Shown here in pieces: positions 34,998 to 46,500 of a stretch of 64,000 nt of DNA. The position numbers were made by a program, and so were the translations under genes. The DNA lies in contig NC_016131.3 in assembly GCF_000005505.3 (NCBI RefSeq), forward strand, positions 10,065,501-10,129,500, given 5' to 3'. The notes under the pieces are model-generated. The model was given only the letters and a program-made list of their open reading frames with translations. It did not search any database and was not told the DNA's origin. This stretch comes from Brachypodium distachyon (taxonomy: Eukaryota > Streptophyta > Magnoliopsida > Poales > Poaceae). Within the stretch, counting starts at the first letter, position 1. Every line of letters begins with the position of its first letter.

Positions 34998-35300
34998 TCA
35001 GTCGCTGTCGCTGCTGCTGCTGTGGCCGTCTTCCTTCTTGTGGCCCTCGCCGTGCTTCTTCTCCTTCTTCTTCTTCTTGTCCTTCTTCTCCTTGTGGTCG
35101 CCGGACGACTTGTCGCCGTCGCCGTGCTCGCCGGTGATCTTGTCCTTGATCTTCTCCATCATGCCCTCCTTGTGCTCCCCGTCCTTCTTGTGTTCGCCGT
35201 CCTTCTTCTTGTGCTCCTCCTCCTTCTTGTGCTCGTCCTTGTGGTCGCTGCCACCGCCCATGTGGAGCTTCTCCTCGATCTTGTGGATGATGCCCGCCAT
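34998..35300 (-). CDS. Small KS-type dehydrin (HIRD11-like)
   Basis: 100 aa, single complete frame from MAGIIHKIEEKLHMGGG to ...HSSSSDSD. It is Lys/His/Glu-rich and intrinsically disordered. It has one atypical K-segment (EGMMEKIKDKITG) preceded by repeated (E)EHKKxGEHK units, followed by a Lys-rich run and a C-terminal Ser/Asp tract, the reverse order (K then S) that defines KS-type dehydrins such as Arabidopsis HIRD11. Family members bind metals, protect enzymes against cold, drying and oxidative damage, and are found in cytosol and nucleus. A TATA box lies about 100 bp upstream. Length equals the family norm. No lesions. Confidence 0.92.
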   Translation of the reverse strand: MAGIIHKIEEKLHMGGGSDHKDEHKKEEEHKKKDGEHKKDGEHKEGMMEKIKDKITGEHGDGDKSSGDHKEKKDKKKKKEKKHGEGHKKEDGHSSSSDSD

Positions 35301-35402
35301 GGCCGGAGTTGTTTCTTCTTCTTCTCAAGGAAATGTCAACGAGAGCTTAGATGCTAATTGGGAATGCGCTGTGGTGATCTTTGCTTGGCTCCTCCTCGCC
35401 GG

Positions 35403-35410
35403 TATTTATA
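35403..35410 (-). promoter_or_regulatory. TATA box of the dehydrin gene
   Basis: Minus-strand TATAAATA about 103 bp before the ATG, predicting a leader of about 70-75 bp. Confidence 0.65.
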
Positions 35411-36811
35411 GAGGATCTGAGCGCGTTCCCCGTGGCCTACGGTGGGGGGTGTCGACTGAAGAAACGGAAGGACCACCGGATAAGAAGGAAGAGATCAGAT
35501 TCAGATCACGCTAAACGCAAAAAAGGAAAGCGTTGGATACAGCGATTATTAGAGGAAGGTAATAGCTTTGTGCACCCGAGTAACGCACCAACCGTTTAGC
35601 CGTTGAAATGCCTGCACACCTATTGCATTTCCCTTTTCTCTGCGGGGGGGGCCTATTCTATTCTTAAGCCGATGGTCGGTCTAACAAATTGTAGGTCTGG
35701 AAGATCAAAATAAGTTATGTACTGGCAAATCTAACAAATTGTCTCCAATCAATTAAGTTATTACGCATATTTGCTGTCCAAAACAGTTACGTGTATTTTA
35801 GACAATCGGGTTTTAACGGAATTATTATTTCAATGTTGGCATAGATGTTGACTGTAAGGAAAACCTCTACAATATAAATAAGAACCTAAATTCACACACG
35901 GGAAGACTTGAACCTAGATGTTGGGATTGTACATCAACTCCTCCAACCAAACGTGATAGGCTCACTCCCTTTGTTGGCAAAGTTGTGTTTGGTCAAGCTT
36001 AAAGTTGAACAAAAAAGTTTGAGAGATATAAATATAGTATGAAATATGCAACTACTACCTATTTTCTGTTTAATGAACACACCAGCGTCCTCCCCAATTC
36101 GGAATACAAAATTAAATATTATTGCTTTTAGTTTGTCTAAAAAGGAGATATATTGACTTGAGTAATTTTGTGCTAATAAAATTATAAACATGGGATGTGC
36201 ACTCGTATGATTCATGCTAATATTGGCATTCTCGGGTCCATGGAATCGAAGAGATAATGAAATTAATAAGGCCTTGAACTTCTACTTGTGTTTAGAATTT
36301 AGTCATTATTCCCCCCTTGCTTCCGAAAAAAGAGTCAACGAACACTAATGGCAACTCTTCGCTATCCACCGACTACGACATGCCTTGCATTTTTTTCTCT
36401 AGTAGTCGACAACATATTAACATCAAGTTGATACTAGTAACACCCGGCCTCTATAACAACAAAATGTCAAATGCCAGTCAGGACATCAAGAAAAAATTAG
36501 CACAACCAACCATGCCTTACAACTATAGTATTATAGTTTCATACTTCACATGATCAAAAAATTTTTAAACCCGCCTCCACCTCGTGGTATTTTCAATATG
36601 TTCAAGAAATGGCTTACGGGGCTTGCTAACCTCTCAAGGCTCTCATCTTAGTAGGGGGCGTGTGGGATTTGTTAGCCTATTTGGAATTACTAAACTGATC
36701 TTGTGTTCAAGAACAAAGAAAATCTCGAATTTTGGCATGTTATTCTCTCGACGTCCCATTGGATTGTGCTTGGTCCGTACTTCAGCGCACGGAGCTGGCA
36801 TTGCGCGAACT

Positions 36812-37386
36812 ATTTTGATTCGTGTAGTTTCAGACTTGTTTGCCACGTTGATCATTTCGGTAATACAATCGCGACTATGTGCATCAATGGGTGCATTGGA
36901 TTCCCTCTTTTGAAACAAAGAAACATACTGTATCCTTCAATTAAAGAAATGAATGTGTTTGTGCGAGTAGCATTGTGTGGGGAGCCCTAGCGCTTGTCCT
37001 CCGTCCAACTGTCCAACTTGCAGCACAGGGCTTATTCAACATGAATGGGTGACTTGCCAGTAACAAATTTGTTGGTGGCTGATCTCCTCATGTAGCCTTT
37101 TCTTGTACTCCCTCCGTTCTGTAATAAGTGACGTGGATTTGCATAAAAATATGTACAAATCCACGTCACTTATTTTGGAATGAATGAAGTATAATTTTGA
37201 TTCGTGAAGTTTCAGATTTGTTTGCCACGTTGATCATTTCGGTAATACAATCGCAACTATATGCAACAATGGGTGCATTGGATTCCCTCTTTTGAAACAA
37301 AAAACATATCCTTCAATTAAAGAAATGAATGTGTTTGTGCGGGTAGCATTGTGCGGGGAGCCCTAGCGCTTTTCCTCCGTCCAAGT
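36812..37386. repeat. Direct duplication of about 195 bp separated by a MITE
   Basis: Segments 36812-37013 and 37194-37386 share the run from ATTTTGATTCGTG to AGCGCTT(G/T)TCCTCCGTCCAA with scattered mismatches and small indels. The second copy starts right after the MITE at 37106-37191. Confidence 0.85.
37106..37191. mobile_element. Stowaway-like MITE (86 bp)
   Basis: TACTCCCTCCGTTCTGTAAT at the left, inverted copy ending GAATGAAGTA at the right; the inner arms ACGTGGATTTG and CAAATCCACGT pair perfectly. Confidence 0.85.
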
Positions 37387-39040
37387 AGCAGCAGCATCTT
37401 CTTCTTTTTAACCTTAGCAGCAGCATCATCTTGGATGTGACGCGGATGTGATGCGAGCGCGCGCGCGAGAGAGAGAGTGGAGGGCGGCACTGTCGGCAGA
37501 ATACAGGTGTGTGTGGCCCCACGCCATGTAGGCAGTAGGCCGCGACGGACGCGTCCACCGGCCGGCGATGCGCGCCGCGTAAACTTCGACGGTGTTGTCG
37601 GCAGCCAAGCGGGGTATAGTACGCAGGTGCGTGTGCGTGGCGTGCCGCAATTTGGCTCGGGCCCGCCGTGGTTTGGGAGACGTGCCGGCCAGTAGGCCAT
37701 CCCCCATGGTCACGTGTGCGGGCCGCGTTATCATGGAGCAACTTGTCGGTGTCAGTGTCACCGTCCATTTTGCTCTGCCCTACCACCTCTGCTCGCCTGC
37801 CTGCCAAGTGGCCGACTGGTGGAGCGTAGTAAAGCTCGGTCGTTTATGGTGAAGGGCGCAGCTGACCGGACAACTCGTCGAGCCAAAATAGAAAAAAAAA
37901 AGGCTCCAACACAACACAGGGCCACACACGGTAGCCAAAACTTGATCAGCCTCAAAACAAATACGGAGTAAAATAAAGTTGATGTACGTCCCGGAGCGTG
38001 AGCGCAGCCCACGGCGACTGGCTCCCGTTCAAAGCGACGCGATGCTAATTGCACGACCATATTCCAATCATTTTTCTTTCTTTTTGCGCTGTCCTTTCCT
38101 TTCTCTTTTCCCCTTTTTCATATTCCATCTTCTGTGTTTCGACAATAAATGGTTAGGGAACGGGATCGGATTCCATGTCGACATGCATGCATGCACCATG
38201 GTTGTGCTGATCGGGAAAAGTCTTCGATATTTTCTCACGTCCGTCCCGTTCTGTGCACCGAAATTTCTAGCCCGAAAAAACAGCATCAACCGCACCGCGG
38301 CACCACGCTCTGCGTGCCTGAGCGTTCGTTGCTTAATTAATCTCCGCCTCGTCTAAAGTCCTCTGAGCAGATCTCCAAAGATTTCCGGTACAAGCAGCAA
38401 AAATCTCGTGAACGATCCTAACTGTTAAGACCATAAGATGAGGACCATAGTACATTCGCATCATGCTGATTGCATGATAGATTGATATTTCTGCACCCCG
38501 AAGATCTAAACTCCAAATTTCCAACGTCCTGAATGCTGAAACTGAGAAGTTACAGCCATCAAAATTTCAGAACTGAATCAGGCACTTCTTAAGATCCGCA
38601 CTAGAATGGCACTGCAATCACCCAGAAATCAGATGGGAATGCTATAAGAATGCAGATTAAAGCCTGAAACGGTGGACATCGAAATAATAAAGCTTTCTGC
38701 CATAACTCCATGTAATCATATCATGATAAGAGAAACCACAACGTGCTCAGCATTTTTTTTTGCTGCATTGTAATACTAACCCCACAGTCATTCACTAAAG
38801 ATAATTAGGTCGATAGCAAAGCACACCTCAGAGCAACATTCAGGGCCCTAGCTCAACGGCGACCAAGGAGTAGTAGGTAAGATAAAGAACATGGTAAGCA
38901 AGTTATGACCATAAATCCGGTGCCATGAGATGTTTAGCAGGCATCAATAAGACACCAATTGCACTAGTGACAACCCTACTTTGTAGCATCAACAATTACT
39001 TGCTACAGAAAAGCCTACTTCAGTCATCAAAGTTGTCTAC

Positions 39041-41989
39041 TCACTTCCCTCCCAGCTTTTCAAGGTCTGGTAGATCTGCAATCAAATAAAGCTTAAATTA
39101 GAAAGAGCGTAAAAGTTTTGGTGGCGATTTTTTTAAGACTCTTCGTACAAAGAAAAGACTATGCAGGTAAAAAAACTCATAGAATCATTGCTTAGTACAG
39201 ACTATGAAGTCTTAAGTGTGTGAAGACACTGAATGATCAACAATGGCTAAGTTAAGTCAACACAGCCTAACAATAGTACTGTGCAGAAGAAGATGAAACT
39301 AGTCATAAAATGAAGATAATCTAACAAAATCCATTCGAGATGCTAAATCGATTCAGATTAGGTCAACTTCCAGAGCATATAGGTTTGTGATTGTATATAG
39401 AAAGTCAAACCCCAGCCTGGGTTCAAATGGAAAGTCGTCAATACTGGTAAACTAGGGTTCCAATTTGATTACCCAACCAGAACATAAAGTACAGGTCTAG
39501 GTGGCACTGAAGGTACAGGATAGGCACTCACATAGCATTCCATCATCACCCTCGCTTTCGTCATTTTCCTGCAGCAGTGTGAAGATAGCAATAAGTAACT
39601 CTACACTAAGTGGTTAAATATAAACCAAGAAGAAAATGAGGGAGCACAGAAGCTTGATCGTATTCATACCCCATCATCAAAATCATCATCTGAACCAATT
39701 GAAGTCTCTGTAAGACATTGTGTTAAATAGATCAAAGTACAAGACATTATGAAAATTAGAGCCTCTATCAAAGAAAGGAAGCGACTGAAACCACAGAAGA
39801 CTTTTGCCCCCATCCCCACCCACCCAAAAAGAAGAGCCAACAAGCAGAACAGAAGTAAAAATATTTAAATAGCAGCTTCATGATGATTAAATAGTAGTAT
39901 TCAGCATTAAACAAAGGAAAAAGTATAAATTTACTGTGTGGCATGTCTGGTGAGCAATACAAAAGTATAAATTATTTAGGTTATCGCTGAATTGCTTAGC
40001 ACACAATACATCGCAACCTGAGGAAACTGAAAATGGTACACACCTGACCATCAGGAAGAATAGTATGTTCTGCCCATAGGACAAAAGTAACAGTCTCTGA
40101 TCTCATGTAAAGCTTAATAGCAGCAATGCAATATAAGCTACTGAATTACGTGATTACTTCTGACTTTAATTATCAATCCATTTTCTATAAACTCGACAAA
40201 CTAGCACAAGAAAAACGTCTATATTGTGGATGTATATCATTAGGACATACCAGACTCTTCATCCTCATCGCACCATTTGTTCCAGTCAACTTTGATGTAT
40301 GGATGCTTTTCCTCTGACTTCAGCAAGCGCTTCCACCAACATTTCTTATCTTTCTGGATCGAACAGATTATGTTTCGAGAGCCCACCTTTGTCTTTGTTT
40401 TACTTCCCTACAGACCAAGCAAAATTATGATTAGCCCGCTAACAATTCACAAAATTCTGGCGATCGACGTTATGATTGTGTGGAAAATTATCCAGCAGCT
40501 AGTAGCACACAAAGATCCGCTTCCAATGCTTATTAATTGAGCTTCATTTCGATCTCTATCAATTACCATTTACTTACCGACACATCAGAAAATTAGATCA
40601 TTTAAACGTGCATTCAAGTTTCCAACAATTAAAATGGTTCTGCTATCGGTGAAAAATGAGTATTAACATTTCCAGTATTATTTGATAGCTTTTTAACATT
40701 TAACCAAGCAAGAACCTGGAAGTGGAAGATGAACAAAATTTAATATCAACTGAAATCACCCTGCATTACAAGGTTCAACTGAAGCCAACATATATTTACC
40801 TCTGGCAGTATGGAATCAAATAGCTCCAAAGTGAAGCTAAAAGATTCTCCATGGGCAATAGCTGAGAAGCTGAAGATGCCCTGGGGTTCAGTCTTCAGCA
40901 CAACATCTTTTGCATCTGGCAGCGAGATAGTCAAGTACACCTTTTCAGAGCGTTGAGCCCATAGCACCTCAGGTTGACGACTACATGCCAAAGAAAATGC
41001 ATCACATTGTGCCATAACACCCCATGAAATAATATGCACTTAGTTGCTTACAGAATTACAGTACAAATTGAAAAAAACTGCCACAGAAATTCTGATGCAG
41101 AAGTCCTATTCTTCTGTCATACAACAGTATAATATTCTAAGAGACAAACAGGTTGAAGATTTCTAACCAAATTTCACTTTGAACAGGGGAAAAGGAACAG
41201 AATGGCTGTAGCAACAAAGTTTAGTATCTCCACAACACTCTCCACAACACAGTTGAAATATTTAACTCATACTAAGAGGCACTACTCAAATAGTGACATA
41301 GTCAAAATGTTAAGAAGGTATACTATATGATGCAATGCACATCCTAGTCAAAACGTTTGCCCTCATGTTATACAATGCCATCATACGACTCAATAATAAC
41401 AAGCTTAATGTCCTACTAGCACACCATGTGTGAGTCTCCACGTTCAGCAGACAACCACATGTTACAGGCCCCCTTCTTTTCAGCTGCAGCTTCCCTCAGA
41501 AATTCAGCTGAAGCTGCCCTGATAGGCCTGAGAAGCTATTCTAATGCCTTCTTTTCAGTTTCTAGGATTGCTGCTTATTGCCTCATTTGATTAGGAGAAA
41601 TCTATAATGCCCCTGGATTTAGTTGTCTCGTTTTCTGTTAATGTCAGTACAAATTGTATCACACATCACACACACATCCTGAAACATTCTTAGAAATTAA
41701 CCAAAAACTGTGCGAAATCATTCTCAAAAACATTTATGATAATGTGGAAGCACCTTACAAGAATCTCTTGTCTCCAGTCTTTTTCTCAAAATATAGAATA
41801 AAATTGAGAAAAATTACATCAAAACTCCAGCAACCTTATCAAGATTTCAAGCTTTTAAAATGGCAAACAAATCACATGCTGTATGATGAACAAAGTGAAC
41901 AACACGACCACATCTCTCAAGAGTTCAAGCTCCCAGCGAAAGAGGCAGGGGGTGATTGTGGTCAGGGGTTGGTCTTACGTCGTCGGCAT
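39041..41989 (-). CDS. p23-type Hsp90 co-chaperone (CS domain)
   Basis: Co-chaperone that binds the ATP-closed Hsp90 dimer and slows its ATPase; cytosolic/nuclear. Six coding exons: 41979-41989, 40800-40980, 40251-40407, 39670-39707, 39532-39568, 39041-39075; all GT-AG with matching phases, total 459 nt, 152 aa. The CS domain spans about residues 5-100 ([54 protein letters not shown]) and ends in the p23 signature [10 protein letters not shown]; a short acidic tail ([18 protein letters not shown]) and [10 protein letters not shown] follow. Exon 1 supplies only 11 coding bases (MPTT); it is the weakest part of the model, though its donor and phase fit. Arranged head to head with membrin. Confidence 0.88.
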
Positions 41990-42613
41990 CCGGTAGGAGG
42001 CGGGTCGAGCTGGTCTGGTGGGTTGCGTCGGCGGCGGATCCAGAGCTCCTTCGACGGCGGGGCGACGTGGTCCGACAAAGAGATGGGGATCGACGGCGGC
42101 CGGATCCAAGGCGAGCTAGGAACGGCGGATGGAGTGAGAGCGCCGGCTGTGGTAAGGATGGGAGGCGGGACGGTGGCGGGGGAAGGCAGCGCCGGCGGCG
42201 GTGGGAAAGGAAGGCGGGGCAGGAGGTTGGGCATAGGGGTTTTCTTCGGGAAAGTTTGGCGGTGGCATTTCCTCCGTAAATACGGTGTGCCCTCATGGCA
42301 ATTTCATAAGAAACTGCTCTGGACCATACGTATTCCATTCTTTTCCCTATGGAATACGGCTTCGATCTGGCGAAGGCAGTAGTTCCCTGGATCCTTCGAA
42401 GGGAAGGCAGCTCGCATGGGCCCACAACCACCATCCCGTTCGTTCGAATCCAATCGAGCGGCTAGCCCGTGTTACCATCCACGTCATAACGTCGCCGTGA
42501 CCCCACGTCCCAGTCTCTACTTGCCAACGTCCTGCTGGCTGCTGCCCCCAAATCCATCTGAAACACGGAAACGACCCAAGATCATCTCCTCCTCGATCTC
42601 GACGGCCGGGGCG
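41990..42613. promoter_or_regulatory. Shared bidirectional promoter region of p23 and membrin
   Basis: The two start codons are 624 bp apart on opposite strands. The p23 side (41990 to about 42250) is GC-rich leader-like sequence; the membrin leader is probably about 42530-42613. No clear TATA box faces either gene, as is usual for housekeeping bidirectional promoters. Confidence 0.5.
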
Positions 42614-45600
42614 ATGGATTTCTCCGGCGGGGGCGGCGGCGCGACGCTGTCGGAGATGTACCAGAGCGCGCGGCGGCTGCTTCTCTCGGCCCGCGACGGA
42701 GTGGCCCGCGTCGAGCGCCTCGCCTCGGCGCCCACGTCGTCCTCCTACTCGTCCAAGGTGCCGCTCGTCGGGGCTGGCGGCGCGGGGGACCCGTCGGGCG
42801 CCGAGGATGTGCGGCGGGAGGTGGCGCAGATCCAGGGACTGTGCGCGCAGATGGACCGGCTCTGGCGGTCCATCCCCGCCAAGGGCCAGCGCGACCTATG
42901 GAAGAGGTGAGGATAACCTTTGGCTCTTAACTCCATTTAGCTGCTTGGTTCTTAGTTTTTGTACGGATCGTGAATTGGGGGTGAGGCAAGAGAGATCTCG
43001 AAGTGTTCCGAGTTCTTTGTGCTGCGCAGATCACAGCTTCAGCGTATACATCGTGTCTTGATTCTGATTGTGGTTCTGGAGGTGAACTAAGGTTGCGACG
43101 ACGAGATATCTGCTAGTTTCGTTGCTTGAACATGCAATTTAGCTTTAATTTGGTGAGGAACAGTTGTATTTTGTACTCTGTATTTTCCCGCTTGTTTCTT
43201 AAACTGATGTTATTTAGCCTGCCCTCGTGCATTTTTTACTGTTCTATAGTAGATTGTAGAGTGCTACTTGGTAGGCTTCCGTTATCATTTCAGGAAATGG
43301 AAGTTAGGTTGTTTTGTAAGCCCAACTTCGCAGGCTTCCATCTTGCTTTTCCCAGAAATGGAAGTTAGGTTGCTCAATATGTCCATCAATCTATTTAGCT
43401 TTGCCATCATCAGTTATTACCGCCATACCGTATCTTCCGTTGGCTTATTCTAGTCATATGTTTGGTAGCGTAGATAATTTTGAGGTTATTGCTGTGCTGT
43501 ATCTCCCCTTCAGCACTGAATCTGCCTGTTAGAGTAAAACATTAGATTGTCAACAAAAATTCTTGTTGCAAAATGTGCACTTCTGGAAGGTTGATAGGGC
43601 CAGACACCCCACAAGAATGACACAGTGCTCTCATTGAATCTACCAACATATGCTGTTTACGACAAATGATCTTTTGTTGGTTTTTCTGTGAATACTTCTT
43701 AGCAAATCAAAGTGAACTGTTAACTGATTAGGGATGCCAGTGCCAGAACCACCATGATCTCCACAAACACACCCTCATATGAAAATAATACAACAACTCT
43801 TGCATCATGGATTGTGATGGTGTTCTGATGGACTTTGAAATACCGGCATATTAAATCCTTTGTAGACTAAGGGCCTATTTGGTTGCAGACCTGGCAACGT
43901 GCCTGGGGAAAACTGGTGCATGTATGCAGCTAGAAGTTTTGAAGTATTTTTTCCTTGCATTGTTTGGTTGAATGCCTGTGGCTGAAAATCTGCCTGCTTC
44001 TCTTCATTGCTCGGTCATGGTGTACAAACAGCATGATTGATTTTTTTATCAACTCAGCAGCCATCAGCCATCAAGTAAAGCTACATTGTTGCATACTTGC
44101 ATTGTTTGTTGTTTAATTGACAGCCATACACTCCTGATCGCCAGGCCTCTGATTTCTTACGCCTGAGCCAGGGAGCTTTTTAGAACAACAATCAAACACT
44201 GTACAGTCCAGGGCACGGCAATGTCCTGGCCAGGCATGTTGGTTCCAGGACAGCAACTAAACACACCCTTAATCAGGCTGAAGGTGTGTTAACTCCAGTG
44301 TTCCATACTACATAAGCAATAATTAACTTTGTGTGTCATTACAGTTACTCCACAATTTATTTGGCAAGCTGAAATATTTTCATTTAGGAATTTTATAGTT
44401 CATACTGGAAATTGAGCTTTCGTTCAGAATAATTTCCAGTCAGCTTAGCATGCACACAGTTGTAATATCTAGTTTTACTTCTAACTCATTAGCAGTTTTT
44501 GGTTTATCATCCACCATCCAAGACTTCGATTGCAACAGAAATTTTTACCCTCCAATTATACCAAATGGTGCATTTTGACCTTGACAGACATGTGACTATG
44601 TGAGAGTGAGTGCTCTTGTCATTTTACATATGCACTCCCTCCCTCCAAGTTTATTAGGCCCCATTCCACATCTGGGTTTTCCGGGATTATAAGGCCACTT
44701 TCCAACTCCTTTCAGACTGTATCTCACTTAATTGCAAGTTTTTTTGGTTCCAAATCTGCATTAACTGCGACGAATGCATGACTGCCATTCAAAATTTGCA
44801 TGAATTGTAAGTCTCTTGGGTTTCAAATCTATTGGCCAAAACGAAAATCGAAAACTTCTCCAAAATGCGTGCTCTCTGATTTGATTGGAGATTTCCAAAC
44901 GGGGCCTAATAAACTTGGATGGAGGGAGTACTAACTGCAAGAATACGCATCTCTTGTATGAAGCTCCTGATTTAGTTGCCATTCATTGTTTGGTTGATTT
45001 AGTTGTCCATCGTTATCTACCTTCCTGAATATATACACACTCTGCCCTGTTTAACTAGTTCACACTGTTGGCTCAGAATTTCATGTTTCCTTCGTGTAGG
45101 GCTATCATTACAATTATCTGTTCTGTAGAAATATAATTCATGTAATAGTTATTTGTGGTTTCGTAGAGCATCTCTAAACGTGTGGTGTACAACTGGGTTA
45201 CCGAATTGTTTGTACCAATACATGATCCTGAGCTGCCCCCCTATTTTGTCTTAGTTTTTGGTTTTGACTTTATAGGTGCAATGCTTATTATTTAAGAACA
45301 AGGAACACTAAATTCTGCTTGCTTCATATTTCTGAGATATCTGCTGCATAGCCGACATTTGATGCGTTCGGTTTCAGATGAATGCTATATGGTATGCCTT
45401 AGGTTGGGAAATTTTTGTCCTGTTGCATATAGAAAGTCGTCAGTTTGTGCAGTTGAAGGGAAGAGCTGAATAGGAGTTCTGTAGGTGAAGTGTTTCAGGT
45501 TTATGATGGCGCTTTCTGTTATTCTGGCAGAAAAGTGGAGCAGCTGTCTGAAGAGGTTGATTCATTGAAGGAAACACTCGACAAGCATTCTTTGCGGCAG

Positions 45601-46175
45601 CAAAAGAGGATTCTGGAAGCTAAGGAAAGGGCAGAGCTATTTGAGAGAGCTGTAAGTAGTCCTTTAAGCAAAGCTAAAACTGTTCTTTTCCCAGTAGGAT
45701 AGTTGCGTTGTGTCATTATTGAATTGAAAATTATTGTTGCAGAATGGTGACTCCTCGCATGTCCTTCGAATATTTGATGACGAAGCCCAAGCAAGGCAGT
45801 CGGCTCGTAGCTCCTCTCGTATGCTTGACGAAGCTTTTGACACAGGAGTTGCTATCCTTCACAAGTACTCTGACCAGAGGGATCGTCTGAAGGTAAAAAA
45901 ACATTTCAACTTCCACTACAAAGCATCTATTCTAATGTGGACAGAAGATCACTTTTTAATCTTGTTCGTGAAAATATGTGCCTGCTAATAGTTATATCGT
46001 CAATGCATTGCAGAGTGCTCAAAGGAAGGCTTTAGATGTTCTGAACACAGTTGGCCTGTCAAACTCGGTTCTGAAGCTTATTGAAAGGCGACACCGAGTC
46101 GACAAGCGGATTGCGTATGCTGGTATGATCATCACCGTTGTGGTGATGGTTGTATTTTGGAGGTGGACGCATTAG
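42614..46175 (+). CDS. MEMB: Membrin, Golgi Qb-SNARE (MEMB11/12, Bos1 family)
   Basis: SNARE for ER-to-Golgi and intra-Golgi vesicle fusion. Four exons: 42614-42906, 45531-45651, 45743-45892, 46014-46175; GT-AG, phases agree, 726 nt, 241 aa. The N-terminal part (MDFSGGGGGATLSEMYQSAR) with following helices is the regulatory region typical of membrins; the SNARE motif lies around residues 145-215 (LDEAFDTGVAILHKYSDQRD, LDVLNTVGLSNSVLKLIERR), followed by a C-terminal transmembrane anchor (IAYAGMIITVVVMVVFW) and a very short lumenal end. Length matches plant membrins. Intron 1 is 2.6 kb and carries two MITEs. A LINE lies about 0.3 kb after the stop. Confidence 0.95.
43871..44269. mobile_element. 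Tourist-like MITE in membrin intron 1
   Basis: Left end GGGCCTATTTGGTTGC, right end inverted GCAACTAAACACACCCT, TAA on both flanks (43868-43870, 44270-44272); about 399 bp. The GGGxxTxTTTGG start and TAA duplication are typical of Tourist/PIF-Harbinger MITEs. Confidence 0.72.
44633..44930. mobile_element. MITE in membrin intron 1
   Basis: Termini CACTCCCTCCCTCCAAGTTT and its inverted copy AAACTTGGATGGAGGGAGTA, with TTATTAGGCCCC pairing GGGGCCTAATAA; about 298 bp. Confidence 0.8.
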
Positions 46176-46500
46176 TGCTGCGCTGTGTCATCACACTACT
46201 CAAGAGATTGGCAAAAGATTTCAGGGTTTCTGGTCCAGTTTGAGCTATCTGTTTCTGCTCTTTTTGTGTACACAACTCTGATCGGTTACTAATCTTGGCA
46301 GCCACAGCTCCAAGCAGGTTTCCAGCGATGCGCTAAGCCCCTGTGGAGTCAGATATCCTATGCACAGTACCGTAGCCTGTTTACTACTGTGGTACAAATC
46401 TTATGTAAATGCATGTAGTCATGCACATCCTGTATGCAAAATGTATGTTAATTGGATGACTTCCATTCATTTTTTTTTGAGAGGAATTCAGACATTCCTA

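Larger units (their letters stand above)
35411..39040. other. Intergenic, repeats only
   Basis: Contains a possible tRNA-derived element (about 35830-35990), a 0.2-kb direct duplication (36812-37013 and 37194-37386) and a Stowaway MITE (37106-37191). The right end (38400-39040) probably holds the p23 3'UTR. No convincing protein gene. Confidence 0.5.

Noticed and set aside
34936..35514. Other frames over the dehydrin gene (130 aa -, 133 aa and 158 aa +)
   Set aside because: They arise from the biased Lys/Glu codon content of the dehydrin; only the 100-aa frame matches a family from end to end.
41654..42434. Open frames of 242 aa (+) and 169 aa (-)
   Set aside because: They span p23 intron 1 and its leader, are Gly/Arg- or Pro/Ser-rich and have no known motif.
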